Assembly: GCF_022531965.1 (NCBI RefSeq)
Contig: NZ_CP092831.1
Coordinates: forward strand, 4,713,501 to 4,777,500
Reading direction: 5' to 3'
From: Paenibacillus peoriae
GTDB taxonomy: Bacteria > Bacillota > Bacilli > Paenibacillales > Paenibacillaceae
DNA length: 64,000 nt
The position numbers and the translations under genes are program-made. The stretch's first letter is position 1. The number at the start of each line of letters is the position of its first letter. The notes under the pieces were generated by a model that was not told the origin of the DNA, searched no databases, and saw only the letters and a program-made list of their open reading frames with translations. Of the stretch, positions 46,888 through 56,660 are shown piece by piece.

Positions 46888-47352
46888 ATGTTTCCGATTT
46901 ATCCTGTAAATGAAGCCAGTGTGGCACCTCATGGTGGACGTCTGGTCTGTGCCGTTATGCGTGATGGTACACGACACATCGGCATCTTAAGTGGGTGTAG
47001 CAAAGGCAAGCTGATGTTGAACGGATATCCACCCTCCTTTCCTGGCAGTCTCTATGCCGGGAGCTACAGTAACAAAGGAAAACAAACCCCTAAAAAGATT
47101 TCCTCTAAAAAGAAAAAAAGGAATCCTAAAAACAAAGTTCGTACCTCTGCCAAACTAAATGCCTTAATTAAGCCGCCCAATGCACCTCTGAGTCCATCCT
47201 TTCCTTATGACGCAGGCGGATTTGCTGGAAATGGCTATAGTAGTTATGGAAATGGCAGAGCAGGCTATCGCGGTGGGTACGGCGGATATGGATACGGTGC
47301 AGGGCTTGCACTAGATCTGGCTTTAATCGCCTTTTTATTCCTCCTGATCTAA
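46888..47352 (+). CDS. Hypothetical basic, Gly/Tyr-rich protein, 154 aa
   Basis: ATG with AGAGGTGA upstream. Residues 1-60 form a small beta-rich domain (LVCAVMRDGTRHIGILSG, KLMLNGYPP). A Lys-rich stretch follows (KKISSKKKKRNPKNK), then Gly/Tyr repeats (GGFAGNGYSSYGNGRAGYRG) and a C-terminal membrane helix (LALDLALIAFLFLLI). The composition resembles spore-coat or surface proteins. Not recognised. Confidence 0.6.
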   Translation: MFPIYPVNEASVAPHGGRLVCAVMRDGTRHIGILSGCSKGKLMLNGYPPSFPGSLYAGSYSNKGKQTPKKISSKKKKRNPKNKVRTSAKLNALIKPPNAPLSPSFPYDAGGFAGNGYSSYGNGRAGYRGGYGGYGYGAGLALDLALIAFLFLLI

Positions 47353-47369
47353 ACACCTTGTTATAGAAC

Positions 47370-47407
47370 ACAAAAAACCGGAGAACTATTATCGTCTCCG
47401 GTTCTTT
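47370..47407 (-). terminator. Terminator of the lia/psp operon
   Basis: The 9-bp stem AACCGGAGA / TCTCCGGTT is followed by TTTTTTG on the minus strand. Confidence 0.85.
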
Positions 47408-47427
47408 GTATTCGTTTATTCTACATT

Positions 47428-48078
47428 CTACTCTGCTAATCCGTTCTTATAGGCATAGATCGCCGCCTGTGTACGGTCTTCCACTCCTAATTTAGCGAGA
47501 AGGTTCGTGACATGGAATTTTACCGTCTTAATCCCGATAATCAGCTCGTCTGCGATATCCTGATTAGACTTCCCTTGTGCCAACAGGCGAAGTACCTCCA
47601 TCTCACGATCAGTCAGCTCCGTATGGGCGGGCGCTTCAGCCTGTGGCTGGCGGAATCGATTCATCATCTTGGAGGCCACCTGTGACTCTAGTACGGACTG
47701 TCCACGTGCAGCTGCACGGATCGCATCCGCTATTTCGGAAGCGCGAGACGTTTTAAGCAAATAGCTGAATGCCCCTGCCTCAATGACCGGATACATTTTC
47801 TCATCGTCTAAATAACTCGTCAGCACAATCACCTTTGTCTCTGGAAGCAGACGAGTTACTTGGCGTGTCGTTTCGATGCCATCCATGCCATCCATGACCA
47901 GATCCATCAAAATCACATTTGGCTTGTATTCGGAAGCCAACCGTATGCCTTCTTCTCCGCTTCCGGCCTCGCCGACCACTTCAATACCTTCTTCCGTCCC
48001 CAGCACCGCCGCAAGACCAATTCGTACCATTTCATGGTCGTCTACCAGCAGTACGCTAATCGGTAATTCCGTTTCCAT
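47428..48078 (-). CDS. liaR: LiaR-type response regulator
   Basis: 216 residues from ATG at 48078, with GGAAGG 10 nt upstream (ATG at 48084 also possible). Receiver domain ([20 protein letters not shown], phospho-Asp in [14 protein letters not shown]) and LuxR-type HTH ([18 protein letters not shown]). It overlaps the kinase gene by 23 nt and ends the envelope-stress operon. It should activate the operon promoter. Confidence 0.92.
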   Translation of the reverse strand: METELPISVLLVDDHEMVRIGLAAVLGTEEGIEVVGEAGSGEEGIRLASEYKPNVILMDLVMDGMDGIETTRQVTRLLPETKVIVLTSYLDDEKMYPVIEAGAFSYLLKTSRASEIADAIRAAARGQSVLESQVASKMMNRFRQPQAEAPAHTELTDREMEVLRLLAQGKSNQDIADELIIGIKTVKFHVTNLLAKLGVEDRTQAAIYAYKNGLAE

Positions 48079-49135
48079 GATCATCGTTCCTTCCGCTTTC
48101 ATCATTAATAACTGGCACGGACACCTCAATCCGTGTCCCTTTTCCTGGAGCAGTTATATACTGAATCGCTCCCCCAATTTCACTGACCCGCTCCTGCATC
48201 GTGGATAATCCATATGAAGTCTGCTTTTTCTCATCCAGCTCAAAACCAATACCGTTATCCCGAATCGTCAGCCTGATGGAATCTGGGCGTTGCACGATAC
48301 GAATTTCCATGCGGGTTGCTTTGGCATGGCGCAACGTATTAGACATCGCTTCCTGCACAATACGAAACAAGTGGTTCTCAATGCCTTTAACCAACTGTAC
48401 TCCGCTTTCAATCTCAAAATCAATCTCCATCGGTACCTTTGCCTGCAACTCTTGTACCAAATCACGCAAACCCTGCTCAAGCCGTTTCCCTTCCAGATAG
48501 ACAGGCCGCAGATGTAGTAGTAACGCCCGCATTTCGGATTGTGCCACGGAAGACATTTCTTCAATTAGTGCAACTTGACGCTGCGCTTTATCAAAATCCT
48601 TATCCAGCGTCCTTCCCACAGCCGTCGCCGTCATTGAAATAGCAAATAATTGCTGTGATACGGCATCATGCAACTCTCTGGCCAGCCGCTGTCGCTCCTC
48701 CACAATCGCAGTCATCCGTGCCTGTTCTGCCAACTGAGCATTATCCGTGGATAAGCGTTGTAAAGACGTAACTTGTTCCTGCCATTTACGCCCAATCCGT
48801 TCCAGCTGTTCTCCCAGCCTGCCAAGCTCATCATGCCCTAGGGGCGGCAACTCACGTGCAGGGGTTCCCTTTTCCCACATCAGCAACGTCTCTCTCAACA
48901 TTTCCAGTCTGCTTTTAAAGCGGTAGCTTTCATAAAATCCGTACATTGCCCCTGTACCAATCAACACCAGTATAACGGCTCCTGCAACTTTCAATATCAT
49001 TCCCCAGGTTGGGAACGACTTCACATATCCATATGTATACAGCATATAAAAGACAACTACGCCCACAACAACACACAGGAGGATACCTTCACCCATACTG
49101 CGGGTTACCATGTTGGACGCTTTTTTATGATTCAT
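48056..49135 (-). CDS. liaS: LiaS-type sensor histidine kinase
   Basis: 359 residues from ATG at 49135, with GGAGGAG 7 nt upstream. Two membrane helices with a very short outer loop (intramembrane-sensing type), a HAMP-like linker, the dimerisation/phospho-His motif [19 protein letters not shown], and an HATPase domain ([38 protein letters not shown]). Partner of LiaR. It lies 16 bp after liaF. Confidence 0.92.
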   Translation of the reverse strand: MNHKKASNMVTRSMGEGILLCVVVGVVVFYMLYTYGYVKSFPTWGMILKVAGAVILVLIGTGAMYGFYESYRFKSRLEMLRETLLMWEKGTPARELPPLGHDELGRLGEQLERIGRKWQEQVTSLQRLSTDNAQLAEQARMTAIVEERQRLARELHDAVSQQLFAISMTATAVGRTLDKDFDKAQRQVALIEEMSSVAQSEMRALLLHLRPVYLEGKRLEQGLRDLVQELQAKVPMEIDFEIESGVQLVKGIENHLFRIVQEAMSNTLRHAKATRMEIRIVQRPDSIRLTIRDNGIGFELDEKKQTSYGLSTMQERVSEIGGAIQYITAPGKGTRIEVSVPVINDESGRNDDHGNGITD

Positions 49136-49151
49136 CCCGGCTCCTCCTGAT

Positions 49152-49799
49152 TCAATAAAATCGGACGCGAACATCGCCCGCCAAGTACGAAACAACAAAC
49201 TTCACTTTATACTCACTCTGCTCAAAATGGGGAGACTTCCAAACTAGTCGATTGAGCATCCCCGCCTCATGGTCCCGGTCGAACTGAATCTGTCCGAACA
49301 ATATGAACATCTCCACCTCTACACCGTAATTATCCGGTAGGGTGATGTCAATATCACCGAAGATCCCCTGCAAAAATATGACGGGCTCACGTTCCTCTGG
49401 AAGAGCCAACGTCAGGTCGGCATCCACGTCCCCAACCACATGCCATATGCTTGTGCTGCGCAGGCTCCAAGGCACTTCATCCCATTTATGATTGGATATA
49501 AAATTGTGCTTGAATATGGAGCTTTGACCTTTATGCAGCTTCCTTGAACGTGAATAGAATATAGCTAATGATGCTAGTGTAACTACAACAAACAGGAACA
49601 AATGATCCAGCACTAACAATCCAGCACCAATCGCGAGCATCGTGTAACCCTTTTTGATTTTGGAATTGCGGATCTTATATATTCCGGCCAACATTAGGAT
49701 CAGTGCAACCACGGAGAGGAACCCAATCCACTGACCGAATAAAATGATAATTCCGATGCCAATCCCTGCCAGTGCCAAGGCTGATTTTCTTCTCTCCAT
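49152..49799 (-). CDS. liaF: LiaF-like cell envelope stress protein
   Basis: 215 residues, ATG with AGGGGGT upstream. Three to four N-terminal membrane helices (to residue about 85), then the C-terminal LiaF domain (GDVDADLTLALPEEREPVIF, GIFGDIDITLPDNYGVEVEM). LiaF holds LiaS inactive in B. subtilis. Confidence 0.9.
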   Translation of the reverse strand: MERRKSALALAGIGIGIIILFGQWIGFLSVVALILMLAGIYKIRNSKIKKGYTMLAIGAGLLVLDHLFLFVVVTLASLAIFYSRSRKLHKGQSSIFKHNFISNHKWDEVPWSLRSTSIWHVVGDVDADLTLALPEEREPVIFLQGIFGDIDITLPDNYGVEVEMFILFGQIQFDRDHEAGMLNRLVWKSPHFEQSEYKVKFVVSYLAGDVRVRFY

Positions 49800-49828
49800 G
49801 CTGCACCCCCTTTTTGTTTATACAGGAC

Positions 49829-49870
49829 GGAAAAGCCATAGTGGCGCAACATTCCGCCATATGGCTTTCC
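49829..49870 (-). terminator. Hairpin between pspA and liaF
   Basis: GGAAAGCCATATGGC pairs with GCCACTATGGCTTTTCC with one bulge, then a weak T-rich tail. It may attenuate transcription into liaFSR. Confidence 0.55.
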
Positions 49871-49948
49871 TGAACCATACAGATTAGGCACGATCATCGA
49901 CCAATGTCCATTCCATACAGCATATCATAATGTCTTGTTTCCGAGTAG

Positions 49949-50653
49949 TCAGTCCTTCTTCATATCGACTGGTTTAACACCTGTCTGAATTTTGGACTTA
50001 AGCTGTTGAAGCTGCTCATCCACTTTAAACTGTTTTTCAGCCTCAGCCGGATTAACATATGCTTCTCCTGGAGCTTGACGGTAAGGAGCACGCAGTACGT
50101 CAGCTTCAGCTTCCATTTGCATGATTTTTTCTTCCATACGGTGGAAGCCCAGTGAAGCAGATCCACTTTCAATCGTGTGCAAACTATTGATTTGAGACAT
50201 TTGCTTTTTAGCTTTCGCCATTTGAGCACGGGATACCAACTCATTGCGCTTGTTGCGCATTTTATAGAATTCATCTTTCATGTCGTGAAGCTGCTGTACC
50301 AATTCTTTTGCTTGAAGCTCAGCTTGTGTATGCAAGTCGCGGTATTCGTCCTGCTTCTGCACAAAATAAATCTTCTCTCCCAACAACTTGCGCGCTACTT
50401 CTTCCTGACCATTTCGCAATGCGGATTCAGCCTGTTTCTCACGCTCATTGGATACACGTACCGCTTCCTCCAAACGCTGTTTCATACGTCGTTCATTCGC
50501 CATTTGCTTGGCAACCGTTACCTCTGCCTCGTGAATTTCCGCCTCCATATCGCGCAGATATTGATTCAACATAATAATCGGATCTTCCACTTTATCCAAC
50601 ACTTCATTCACCGATGCTCTTGTCATATCCTTCATTCTTTTAAAGATCCCCAT
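49949..50653 (-). CDS. PspA/IM30 family protein (LiaH-like)
   Basis: 234 residues, ATG with GGGAGA 9 nt upstream; the start overlaps the pspC stop (TAATG). Almost entirely coiled coil, with the family N-terminus [20 protein letters not shown] and [17 protein letters not shown]. It binds and supports stressed membranes. Confidence 0.93.
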   Translation of the reverse strand: MGIFKRMKDMTRASVNEVLDKVEDPIIMLNQYLRDMEAEIHEAEVTVAKQMANERRMKQRLEEAVRVSNEREKQAESALRNGQEEVARKLLGEKIYFVQKQDEYRDLHTQAELQAKELVQQLHDMKDEFYKMRNKRNELVSRAQMAKAKKQMSQINSLHTIESGSASLGFHRMEEKIMQMEAEADVLRAPYRQAPGEAYVNPAEAEKQFKVDEQLQQLKSKIQTGVKPVDMKKD

Positions 50654-51141
50654 TATTTACGATCTCCCTTCTCAAATTGCTCTACTTTTTTGCGTAACTC
50701 TGCCAATTCTTTTTTCATTGCCTTTTTCTCAATATCTTCCATCATGGAATCCAAGTCATTGTTCTGACCTGTGTTAAATTTGGATGAGTTGCGGGCATCT
50801 TGACCAAAAAACGGGTTCGAATTGCCATATGCACCGCCCTGGTTGTAACCAGTTCCCTGCCCATACTGCGATCTTGTATTGTTACTGCCATAATAGCGTG
50901 GATCCTGTTGATGGTAGGGCCCGCTGTCAGGGCCAAATCCTCCATCGAAAGGAGATCTCGGCTCCTTGGAGATAACCAGTGCCGCAATCACATAAATCAT
51001 AAATGTGGTTCCTGCTGTAATAAAGAAACTGATCACAACCAGAATACGAATCCATGTTGAGTCCATTCCTGTTGCGTCAGAAAGACCGCCACATACACCT
51101 GTTATTACTCTATCCCGGCTTGATCTGTAAATTCGGGTCAT
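50653..51141 (-). CDS. PspC-domain membrane protein
   Basis: 162 residues from ATG at 51141, with AAGGAG 10 nt upstream (a TTG two codons earlier is possible). PspC domain [20 protein letters not shown] with one or two helices, then a Gly/Asn/Tyr-rich linker and a C-terminal coiled coil ([20 protein letters not shown]). It sits between the two pspA genes. Confidence 0.88.
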   Translation of the reverse strand: MTRIYRSSRDRVITGVCGGLSDATGMDSTWIRILVVISFFITAGTTFMIYVIAALVISKEPRSPFDGGFGPDSGPYHQQDPRYYGSNNTRSQYGQGTGYNQGGAYGNSNPFFGQDARNSSKFNTGQNNDLDSMMEDIEKKAMKKELAELRKKVEQFEKGDRK

Positions 51142-51148
51142 TATCAAA

Positions 51149-51820
51149 TTACTCCTTCCCGCTGTTGTTCAGCTTGCTTTTCAGTCTCGCCCACTCTTGT
51201 TCGAGCAGCGATCCACCGCCTTGGGCATCCTGTGCATGGTCGCCCTCACCCCGACGTAAATCACGCAGACTCATCGTTTCTGCTTCCATATCGGCTACCC
51301 GGTCTTCCAAGCGGTTGAACATTCGGGGAACATTTCGTCCACCGTATGTACCAGCCCGTTCGTTCATTTGCTGCTGGAGTCTCAACGTCTGTACACGTGC
51401 CGCATAATACTGACGCTTGCTGTGTACCGTTTGATATTCTGTCTTTAACGTATCTAGCTGTTGTTCTAGCTCACGTAGTGATTCACGGCTCTGCTCCCAC
51501 AATTCTCTATACTGCTCTTCTTTTTCTGCATATAGCATTTTCTCCTGTAGGGCCAGCTTCGCAATATGTTCTTCATCAGCTTTCAAAGCCAGTAGCGCCT
51601 GTTCCTCCCGTTTGGTCTGCATGGACAATGCATGATCCAACTGCTGCTTCATCTGTCTTGTATGCATCGCATACTGTTGATGGAGTTTTTCCGCTTCGGC
51701 AATTTCCTGGCGGGTATTATACAAGAACTGGTCAATCAGTTGCACTGGGTCTTGGCTTTGTTCCAAATGCTCATTGAAGGTCGCTACCGTAATATCGCGC
51801 ATTCTTCGAAAAACACTCAT
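51149..51820 (-). CDS. Second PspA/IM30 family protein
   Basis: 223 residues from ATG at 51820, with GGAG 9 nt upstream. Coiled coil throughout; start MSVFRRMRDITVATFNEHLE, QSQDPVQLIDQFLYNTRQEI matches the family. It differs clearly from the copy at 49949 (shorter C-terminus), so an old duplication. First PspA of the operon; 8 bp before pspC. Confidence 0.9.
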   Translation of the reverse strand: MSVFRRMRDITVATFNEHLEQSQDPVQLIDQFLYNTRQEIAEAEKLHQQYAMHTRQMKQQLDHALSMQTKREEQALLALKADEEHIAKLALQEKMLYAEKEEQYRELWEQSRESLRELEQQLDTLKTEYQTVHSKRQYYAARVQTLRLQQQMNERAGTYGGRNVPRMFNRLEDRVADMEAETMSLRDLRRGEGDHAQDAQGGGSLLEQEWARLKSKLNNSGKE

Positions 51821-51904
51821 TTGCATCTGCTCCTTTCACAATTCGTATCCCCATAATTAAAACTTCGTTACTGCAATATTTCTTCATTCGCTAAACTGCT
51901 AAAA

Positions 51905-52219
51905 TCAGTAACGTCTTCTGCGGTCACTCAGCAGGGAAACACCAAATATAATCAACCCGATTGCCAGTAGTGGTCCCAGAAGCCAGGACAGTTTGCCGAG
52001 CAAAATCAGTACCCCAAGTACAAGTACGATCCAGCCGAAGAGCGCATTTCCTTTTTTCACACCGTAGTAGCCTAGCATAACCATAGCTATCGGAATTAAG
52101 TAACCAATCAGATGTCCTAAAAAGTGACCGAAAAACGGAGTAAACTTACCGAGCAGCATAATCGAACCCAACACGATCAATACAATGGCTAACCCATTCC
52201 CTTTGTTAACTCTCATCAT
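51905..52219 (-). CDS. LiaI-like small membrane protein (DUF5668)
   Basis: 104 residues, ATG with GGCGGTGA upstream. Four hydrophobic segments with a Gly-rich first helix (GLAIVLIVLGSIMLLGKF) and an Arg-rich end (SDRRRRY). This layout is the LiaI/LiaF transmembrane type. It is the first gene of the lia/psp operon, where LiaI sits in B. subtilis. Confidence 0.8.
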   Translation of the reverse strand: MMRVNKGNGLAIVLIVLGSIMLLGKFTPFFGHFLGHLIGYLIPIAMVMLGYYGVKKGNALFGWIVLVLGVLILLGKLSWLLGPLLAIGLIIFGVSLLSDRRRRY

Positions 52220-52256
52220 CTCTCACCGCCTTTCACTGTGTCTTGCTTATGTCCTT

Positions 52257-52283
52257 ATTGTACGCTGAACAAGCGTTTGACAA
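52257..52283 (-). promoter_or_regulatory. Candidate promoter of the lia/psp operon
   Basis: TTGTCA (52283-52278) and TACAAT (52262-52257) are separated by only 15 bp, so an activator is likely needed. Just upstream, AACCTAGACCTAAGTC (52304-52319) contains a near-palindrome (GACCTAAGTC) and could bind LiaR. Confidence 0.4.
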
Positions 52284-52343
52284 AACGGACCCCAGACGGT
52301 TTTTGAACCTAGACCTAAGTCGGGGATGAGTATAGACCTGCGG

Positions 52344-53570
52344 CTATCCTCCTCTATGCTGTTCTGCTGCACGGGCTATCGAATGTTGCTCACCCGCTTG
52401 CTTGGAACGTAGTGAAAGGACGAGACAAGCCAGTAACGCTATAGCTGCAACCATATAAGGCAGATTAATATGAACATCGAACAACAGTCCTGCAATTAAT
52501 GGTCCAATCACATTACCCAAGCTGGTATAGGATGAGTTCATGCCTGCCACAAAGCCTTGCTCATCTCCGGCCTGCCGCGATAGAGAAGTACTTACTGCCG
52601 GGCGAAGGATATCCATAGCCAGAAAAATGATGAAGGTCGTCAGCATAATCATCATGTACTGTTCAGCAAATAGGGTTAGGAAGATGAACAGGCCCCCAAT
52701 AGCCAAGCAGAGATGAATTACTTTTTTCTCTCCAAAACGATTAATGATCCATCCAAATATAGTTGCTTGGACAACTGCTCCCAAAATGGAGCCTGTCGTT
52801 ATGATGATGGCAATATCCATCGGTGTGAAACCATATTTATGGTCAACAAACAGTCCAAATACGGTTTCGAAGTTCGCTAACCCAAAAGCAACGACAAATA
52901 CAATGAGTAAACCCATGAAATATGGAGATTGATATGACTTGGCAAATTGCTGCAAAAGATTTTCTTTTTGACGTGGAAGCTCTCTATTATATTGTTGCTT
53001 TTCCTTGCTTAAAGACTCAGGCAGCACTAACAGAGACAAGATAGCTGCTATTCCCGCAGCTCCAGCTGCCGCAAAGAAGGGAATGCGTATTCCATATGTG
53101 GCAAGCAATCCGCCAATCCCTGGCCCGATTATGAAGCCTGTGTTGATCGCCGCATTGATCATGCCCATTCCCTTGCCTCTTTCCTCAAACGAGGTCACGT
53201 CAGCGACATAGGCCATTATAGAAGGAGTCAGCAACGCTGCCCCTGCTCCACCCATGATTCGTGCTATGAACAGGGTAGGAATGGAATGAGCCAGTCCAAA
53301 AACAAGCTCTGATAACATGAAGATGAACATCCCAGAAACAATCAATTTTTTACGTCCATAACGATCAGACAACTTTCCTGACAATGGTGATAATAAAAGC
53401 TGAGTCAACGCAAAAGCTGCAACCATCAGTCCCATCGAAGAACCATTCATCCCTAGCTCACTTATAAATTTAGGTAATACAGGGACAACTAAGCCGATCC
53501 CCATGAATGCCAAAAAAATGTTAAGCATCAATAACAGCATTGCTCCTCGATTTCTTGTGAGTATAGACAT
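52344..53570 (-). CDS. MFS drug efflux transporter (12 TM, NorA/Bmr-like)
   Basis: 408 residues from ATG at 53570, with GGAAGGGTGG 5 nt upstream. DHA1 motifs: GIGLVVPVLPKF in TM1, LSGKLSDRYGRKKLI (motif A) and MNAAINTGFIIGPGIGGLLA-type motif C. It should export drugs by proton antiport. The TetR gene lies 153 bp upstream on the same strand. Confidence 0.88.
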   Translation of the reverse strand: MSILTRNRGAMLLLMLNIFLAFMGIGLVVPVLPKFISELGMNGSSMGLMVAAFALTQLLLSPLSGKLSDRYGRKKLIVSGMFIFMLSELVFGLAHSIPTLFIARIMGGAGAALLTPSIMAYVADVTSFEERGKGMGMINAAINTGFIIGPGIGGLLATYGIRIPFFAAAGAAGIAAILSLLVLPESLSKEKQQYNRELPRQKENLLQQFAKSYQSPYFMGLLIVFVVAFGLANFETVFGLFVDHKYGFTPMDIAIIITTGSILGAVVQATIFGWIINRFGEKKVIHLCLAIGGLFIFLTLFAEQYMMIMLTTFIIFLAMDILRPAVSTSLSRQAGDEQGFVAGMNSSYTSLGNVIGPLIAGLLFDVHINLPYMVAAIALLACLVLSLRSKQAGEQHSIARAAEQHRGG

Positions 53571-53647
53571 ATTACCACCCTTCCTTTTCCGTATCTCTTT
53601 ATTCGATATCAGGTAAACTTCATTATCCCTTTTCAAAAAACAATTGA

Positions 53648-53669
53648 AACTAAAAATGTTTTCTTAGTT
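53648..53669. promoter_or_regulatory. Candidate TetR operator upstream of the MFS gene
   Basis: AACTAAAAATG-TTTTCTTAGTT: imperfect inverted repeat with AACTAA/TTAGTT ends. Confidence 0.4.
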
Positions 53670-53675
53670 TTCATA

Positions 53676-53726
53676 TAAAAAAGTGGCCTCTTCAAATATG
53701 CAGCATATTGTTGAGGCTATTTTTTA
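53676..53726 (-). terminator. Terminator of the tetR-type gene
   Basis: AAAAAAGTGGCCTC pairs with GAGGCTATTTTTT; T run on the minus strand. It separates tetR from the MFS gene. Confidence 0.72.
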
Positions 53727-54275
53727 ATTTTCGACCAAACCGAACAACAAAATATCTACAATAGAATAAGTAGCTTCCTCTACCGTCACACTGTTATCCA
53801 GAAAGAAACGCTGATCAAGCGTTAAATTTACAGATTCAATAATAAGCTTCATGATCAGAGCCTCATTTTTGTTCACAATAATTCCTTCTCGGATGCCTTC
53901 CTGAATTAATGTTCTAATCGGAGACCAATCATTTAAATCGGCATGTACCCTTTTCCATTGTTCAGGATAATACTTTTTCATCTGGTCCAATATTCTTAAA
54001 TCGTAAAACTTATAATACAGAGGCATGACCCTAATCGACTGCTTAATCTTGTCTAACAAAGATAACTCATTATTTTGGATAATCTGCTCAGTTTTTCGAA
54101 TCATATCATCATTTGTACGCTCAATAAGTGTTTCTAAAATAAGCGTCTTAGACGAAAAGTTTTCATACAACGTACGCTTGCTAATAGCGAGTCTTTTCGC
54201 AAGATCATCCATCGTAAATTTCAATCCATTTTCATGAACTTCATCTACAAAAGCCTCCAAAATTCTTTCCTGCAT
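53724..54275 (-). CDS. TetR-family transcriptional regulator
   Basis: 183 residues from ATG at 54275, with GAGG 6 nt upstream. HTH near the N-terminus: FTMDDLAKRLAISKRTLYEN. The ligand domain is unremarkable. Probably represses the MFS gene. Confidence 0.88.
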   Translation of the reverse strand: MQERILEAFVDEVHENGLKFTMDDLAKRLAISKRTLYENFSSKTLILETLIERTNDDMIRKTEQIIQNNELSLLDKIKQSIRVMPLYYKFYDLRILDQMKKYYPEQWKRVHADLNDWSPIRTLIQEGIREGIIVNKNEALIMKLIIESVNLTLDQRFFLDNSVTVEEATYSIVDILLFGLVEN

Positions 54276-54400
54276 ATTCGCCCTCATTTCTTTCGCGCTC
54301 GGTAAACTAGAAAAGTTTTTTCAGTACCATCATCTTACGATAAGATCAAAGCGCTGGTCAAGTCCATGTTAACCTTGTTGCCAAAATCATGAATATATAA

Positions 54401-54445
54401 TAAAAAGGGGGATAAAATGCCTTTAAGCATTTTATCACCCTTTTG
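54401..54445 (-). terminator. Terminator at the distal edge of the island
   Basis: The 18-bp stem AAAAGGGTGATAAAATGC / GCATTTTATCCCCCTTTT is followed by TATTATAT on the minus strand. Confidence 0.82.
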
Positions 54446-54451
54446 TGTATG

Positions 54452-54489
54452 GGCGAGAGGACTAGAACCTCCACGGTTTCCCACTCGAT
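54452..54489 (-). repeat. Distal att copy: 3' fragment of tRNA-Leu
   Basis: 38 bp identical at 37 positions to 60560-60597 of the intact tRNA-Leu(CAA), from the 3' acceptor through the T arm into the anticodon stem, then unrelated. Same orientation. Marks the far end of an integrated element. Confidence 0.8.
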
Positions 54490-54534
54490 ACCGAATACAA
54501 TCTTGATAATACCTTGTTTAATGAAGGGGGATAA

Positions 54535-54657
54535 GCGTTGCTCGTCGATTTCGACCCGCAAGGTAATCTGTCGATGTACTTTGGTATTGAGCAGCGGGAT
54601 CAACTTCCGTGGCTATGGTCTGCGACAGGACTAACTCAGTTGCTCAGTATCAAGGAA
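54535..54657 (+). pseudogene. ParA/Soj-family ATPase fragment
   Basis: About 40 open codons read LLVDFDPQGNLSMYFGIEQR and [10 protein letters not shown], the Walker A' distal motif of ParA proteins. The Walker A part is missing and a TAA precedes. A remnant of a plasmid or integrative element partition gene, just inside the distal att copy. Confidence 0.65.
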
Positions 54658-54658
54658 T

Positions 54659-54898
54659 TTAGAATACTTGTACAACTTCTTTAATATCATCAATTTCCTC
54701 AAGAATTGCGCGCTCAATAGCAACCTTTAACGTAATCGTAGCACTTGGGCAACCATTGCAAGCTCCCAAAAATCTTAATTTTGCTATACCGTTCTCAACT
54801 TCGACCAGTTCAGCATCTCCACCGTCACGCAGTAAGAAAGGACGTAGTTTGAGAAGAACTTCCGATACTTCATCGAATAAAACTCCATTTTCATCCAT
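54659..54898 (-). CDS. Nfu-type iron-sulfur scaffold/carrier
   Basis: 79 residues from ATG at 54898, with GGGAGG 10 nt upstream; an upstream ATG at 54934 is unsupported. Nfu domain with [20 protein letters not shown] and [12 protein letters not shown] (CxxC binding a 4Fe-4S cluster). Last gene of the suf operon in the island. Confidence 0.9.
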   Translation of the reverse strand: MDENGVLFDEVSEVLLKLRPFLLRDGGDAELVEVENGIAKLRFLGACNGCPSATITLKVAIERAILEEIDDIKEVVQVF

Positions 54899-54947
54899 TA
54901 TGTCAATTCCTCCCATTGTTTTACCAACCGTCAATTCATACCTTTTT

Positions 54948-55160
54948 TCACCCTAGATCGTCTGAGTGATCCTTTGCTTTTTGCCTAAGAGTGACCTCTT
55001 GATCCGAAAGTTCCCTTATAAGCGTATGAATAGAGTCTAAAGGTATCATCACACCGCAACTTGCGCTCAATCCTGACAGCATATTGAGGCAGAACTGAAG
55101 TTTTCGTATCTCTCGCGTAATTTGAGCTAGTTCTGAATCGTCCGAATTATTTTTCTTCAT
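54948..55160 (-). CDS. Small hypothetical protein of the suf operon
   Basis: 70 residues from ATG at 55160, with GAGGTG 6 nt upstream. Helical and charged, with two Cys ([20 protein letters not shown]). 59 bp after sufB and 49 bp before nfu. Not recognised. Confidence 0.6.
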   Translation of the reverse strand: MKKNNSDDSELAQITREIRKLQFCLNMLSGLSASCGVMIPLDSIHTLIRELSDQEVTLRQKAKDHSDDLG

Positions 55161-55219
55161 TACTAGCACCTCGCACTTCTTTAAAGAATGATAAAGGTTT
55201 GATCTATTAAATTAATGAA

Positions 55220-56617
55220 TCAACCGATGCTTCCTTCCATCTCAAATTGAATCAACCGATTCATTTCAACGGCATATTCCATTGGCAATTCTTTGGTAAA
55301 CGGTTCAATAAAGCCCATTACAATCATTTGTGTAGCATCTTGTTCTGTAAGCCCGCGGCTCATTAAGTAAAACAATTGTTCCTCGGACACTTTGGATACT
55401 GTTGCCTCGTGCTCCAAAGTAATCTGATCGTTTTTAATTTCATTGTACGGAATCGTATCTGATGTTGACATGTTGTCCAATATCAACGTATCGCACTTAA
55501 TATTGGACTTGGACCCTGCGGAATCGCGGCTGAAGCTGGACAACCCTCGGTAGTTTACTTTTCCGCCCTGCTTGCTGATGGATTTGGATATAATCGTAGA
55601 TGTTGTCTCGGGAGCAAGGTGAATTACCTTCGCGCCAGCATCTTGATGCTGATCTTTACCGGCTACGGCAATAGACAGGATGGACCCCTTGGCTCCCCGT
55701 CCTTTCAATAATACTGCCGGATACTTCATTGTTACCTTGGAGCCGATGTTGCCGTCCACCCATTCCATTGTGGCATTTTCTTCTGCCACAGCCCTTTGGG
55801 TTACCAAGTTGTAGATATTAGGAGCCCAATTCTGAATGGTCGTGTAACGGACACGGGAATCTTTCCGGCAAATAATTTCAATAACTCCACTATGCAGAGA
55901 ACTGGTACTATAAATAGGTGCTGTACATCCTTCAACATAATGGACAAAGCTGCCCTCTTCGGCAATAATTAATGTCCGCTCGAATTGACCCATATTTTCA
56001 GAATTAATACGGAAATAACCTTGTATAGGAACCTCGCACTGAACCCCCTTCGGAATGTATACAAAGCTACCGCCTGACCAAACCGCACTATTAAGCGCCG
56101 CAAATTTATTGTCGGCGGGAGGGATTATCGTCCCAAAATGTTGCTTAAACACTTCGGGGTATTGCTTTAATGCACTATCCGTATCAAGGAAAATAACGCC
56201 CTGATCCTCCAGTTCTTTCCGCATGCTGTGATAAACTACTTCCGACTCATATTGAGCGGATACGCCCGCCAGGAACTTTTGCTCCGCTTCAGGGATTCCC
56301 AGCTTGTCAAAGGTTGCTTTGATCTCGGAAGGAACCTCCTCCCAGGTCTTTCCCTGTTTTTCAGAAGGGCGAACGTAATACTGGATGTCATCAAGATTTA
56401 GCTCGGTCAAATCCGCTCCCCATTCAGGCATCGGCATTTTGTAGAATTGATTCAAAGCTTTCAACCGAAAATTGAGCATCCACTCCGGCTCTTCCTTGAT
56501 TCGGGAAATTTCCCGGACAATCTCTTCCGTCAGACCTTTTCCAGATTGAAAAATAGACTGGTGCTTGTCGCGAAACCCATATTTATATTCGCCCATATCT
56601 GGTGCTTTTTTAGCCAT
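55220..56617 (-). CDS. sufB: Fe-S assembly protein SufB
   Basis: 465 residues, from ATG at 56617 with AGGAGTGAT 5 nt upstream. SufB blocks are [40 protein letters not shown] (with conserved Cys) and [20 protein letters not shown]. Scaffold in the SufBCD complex for cluster assembly. Confidence 0.96.
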   Translation of the reverse strand: MAKKAPDMGEYKYGFRDKHQSIFQSGKGLTEEIVREISRIKEEPEWMLNFRLKALNQFYKMPMPEWGADLTELNLDDIQYYVRPSEKQGKTWEEVPSEIKATFDKLGIPEAEQKFLAGVSAQYESEVVYHSMRKELEDQGVIFLDTDSALKQYPEVFKQHFGTIIPPADNKFAALNSAVWSGGSFVYIPKGVQCEVPIQGYFRINSENMGQFERTLIIAEEGSFVHYVEGCTAPIYSTSSLHSGVIEIICRKDSRVRYTTIQNWAPNIYNLVTQRAVAEENATMEWVDGNIGSKVTMKYPAVLLKGRGAKGSILSIAVAGKDQHQDAGAKVIHLAPETTSTIISKSISKQGGKVNYRGLSSFSRDSAGSKSNIKCDTLILDNMSTSDTIPYNEIKNDQITLEHEATVSKVSEEQLFYLMSRGLTEQDATQMIVMGFIEPFTKELPMEYAVEMNRLIQFEMEGSIG

Positions 56618-56660
56618 TGGTATCACTCCTTTTTAACCTTTCAAGATTCATTTTGATTTG

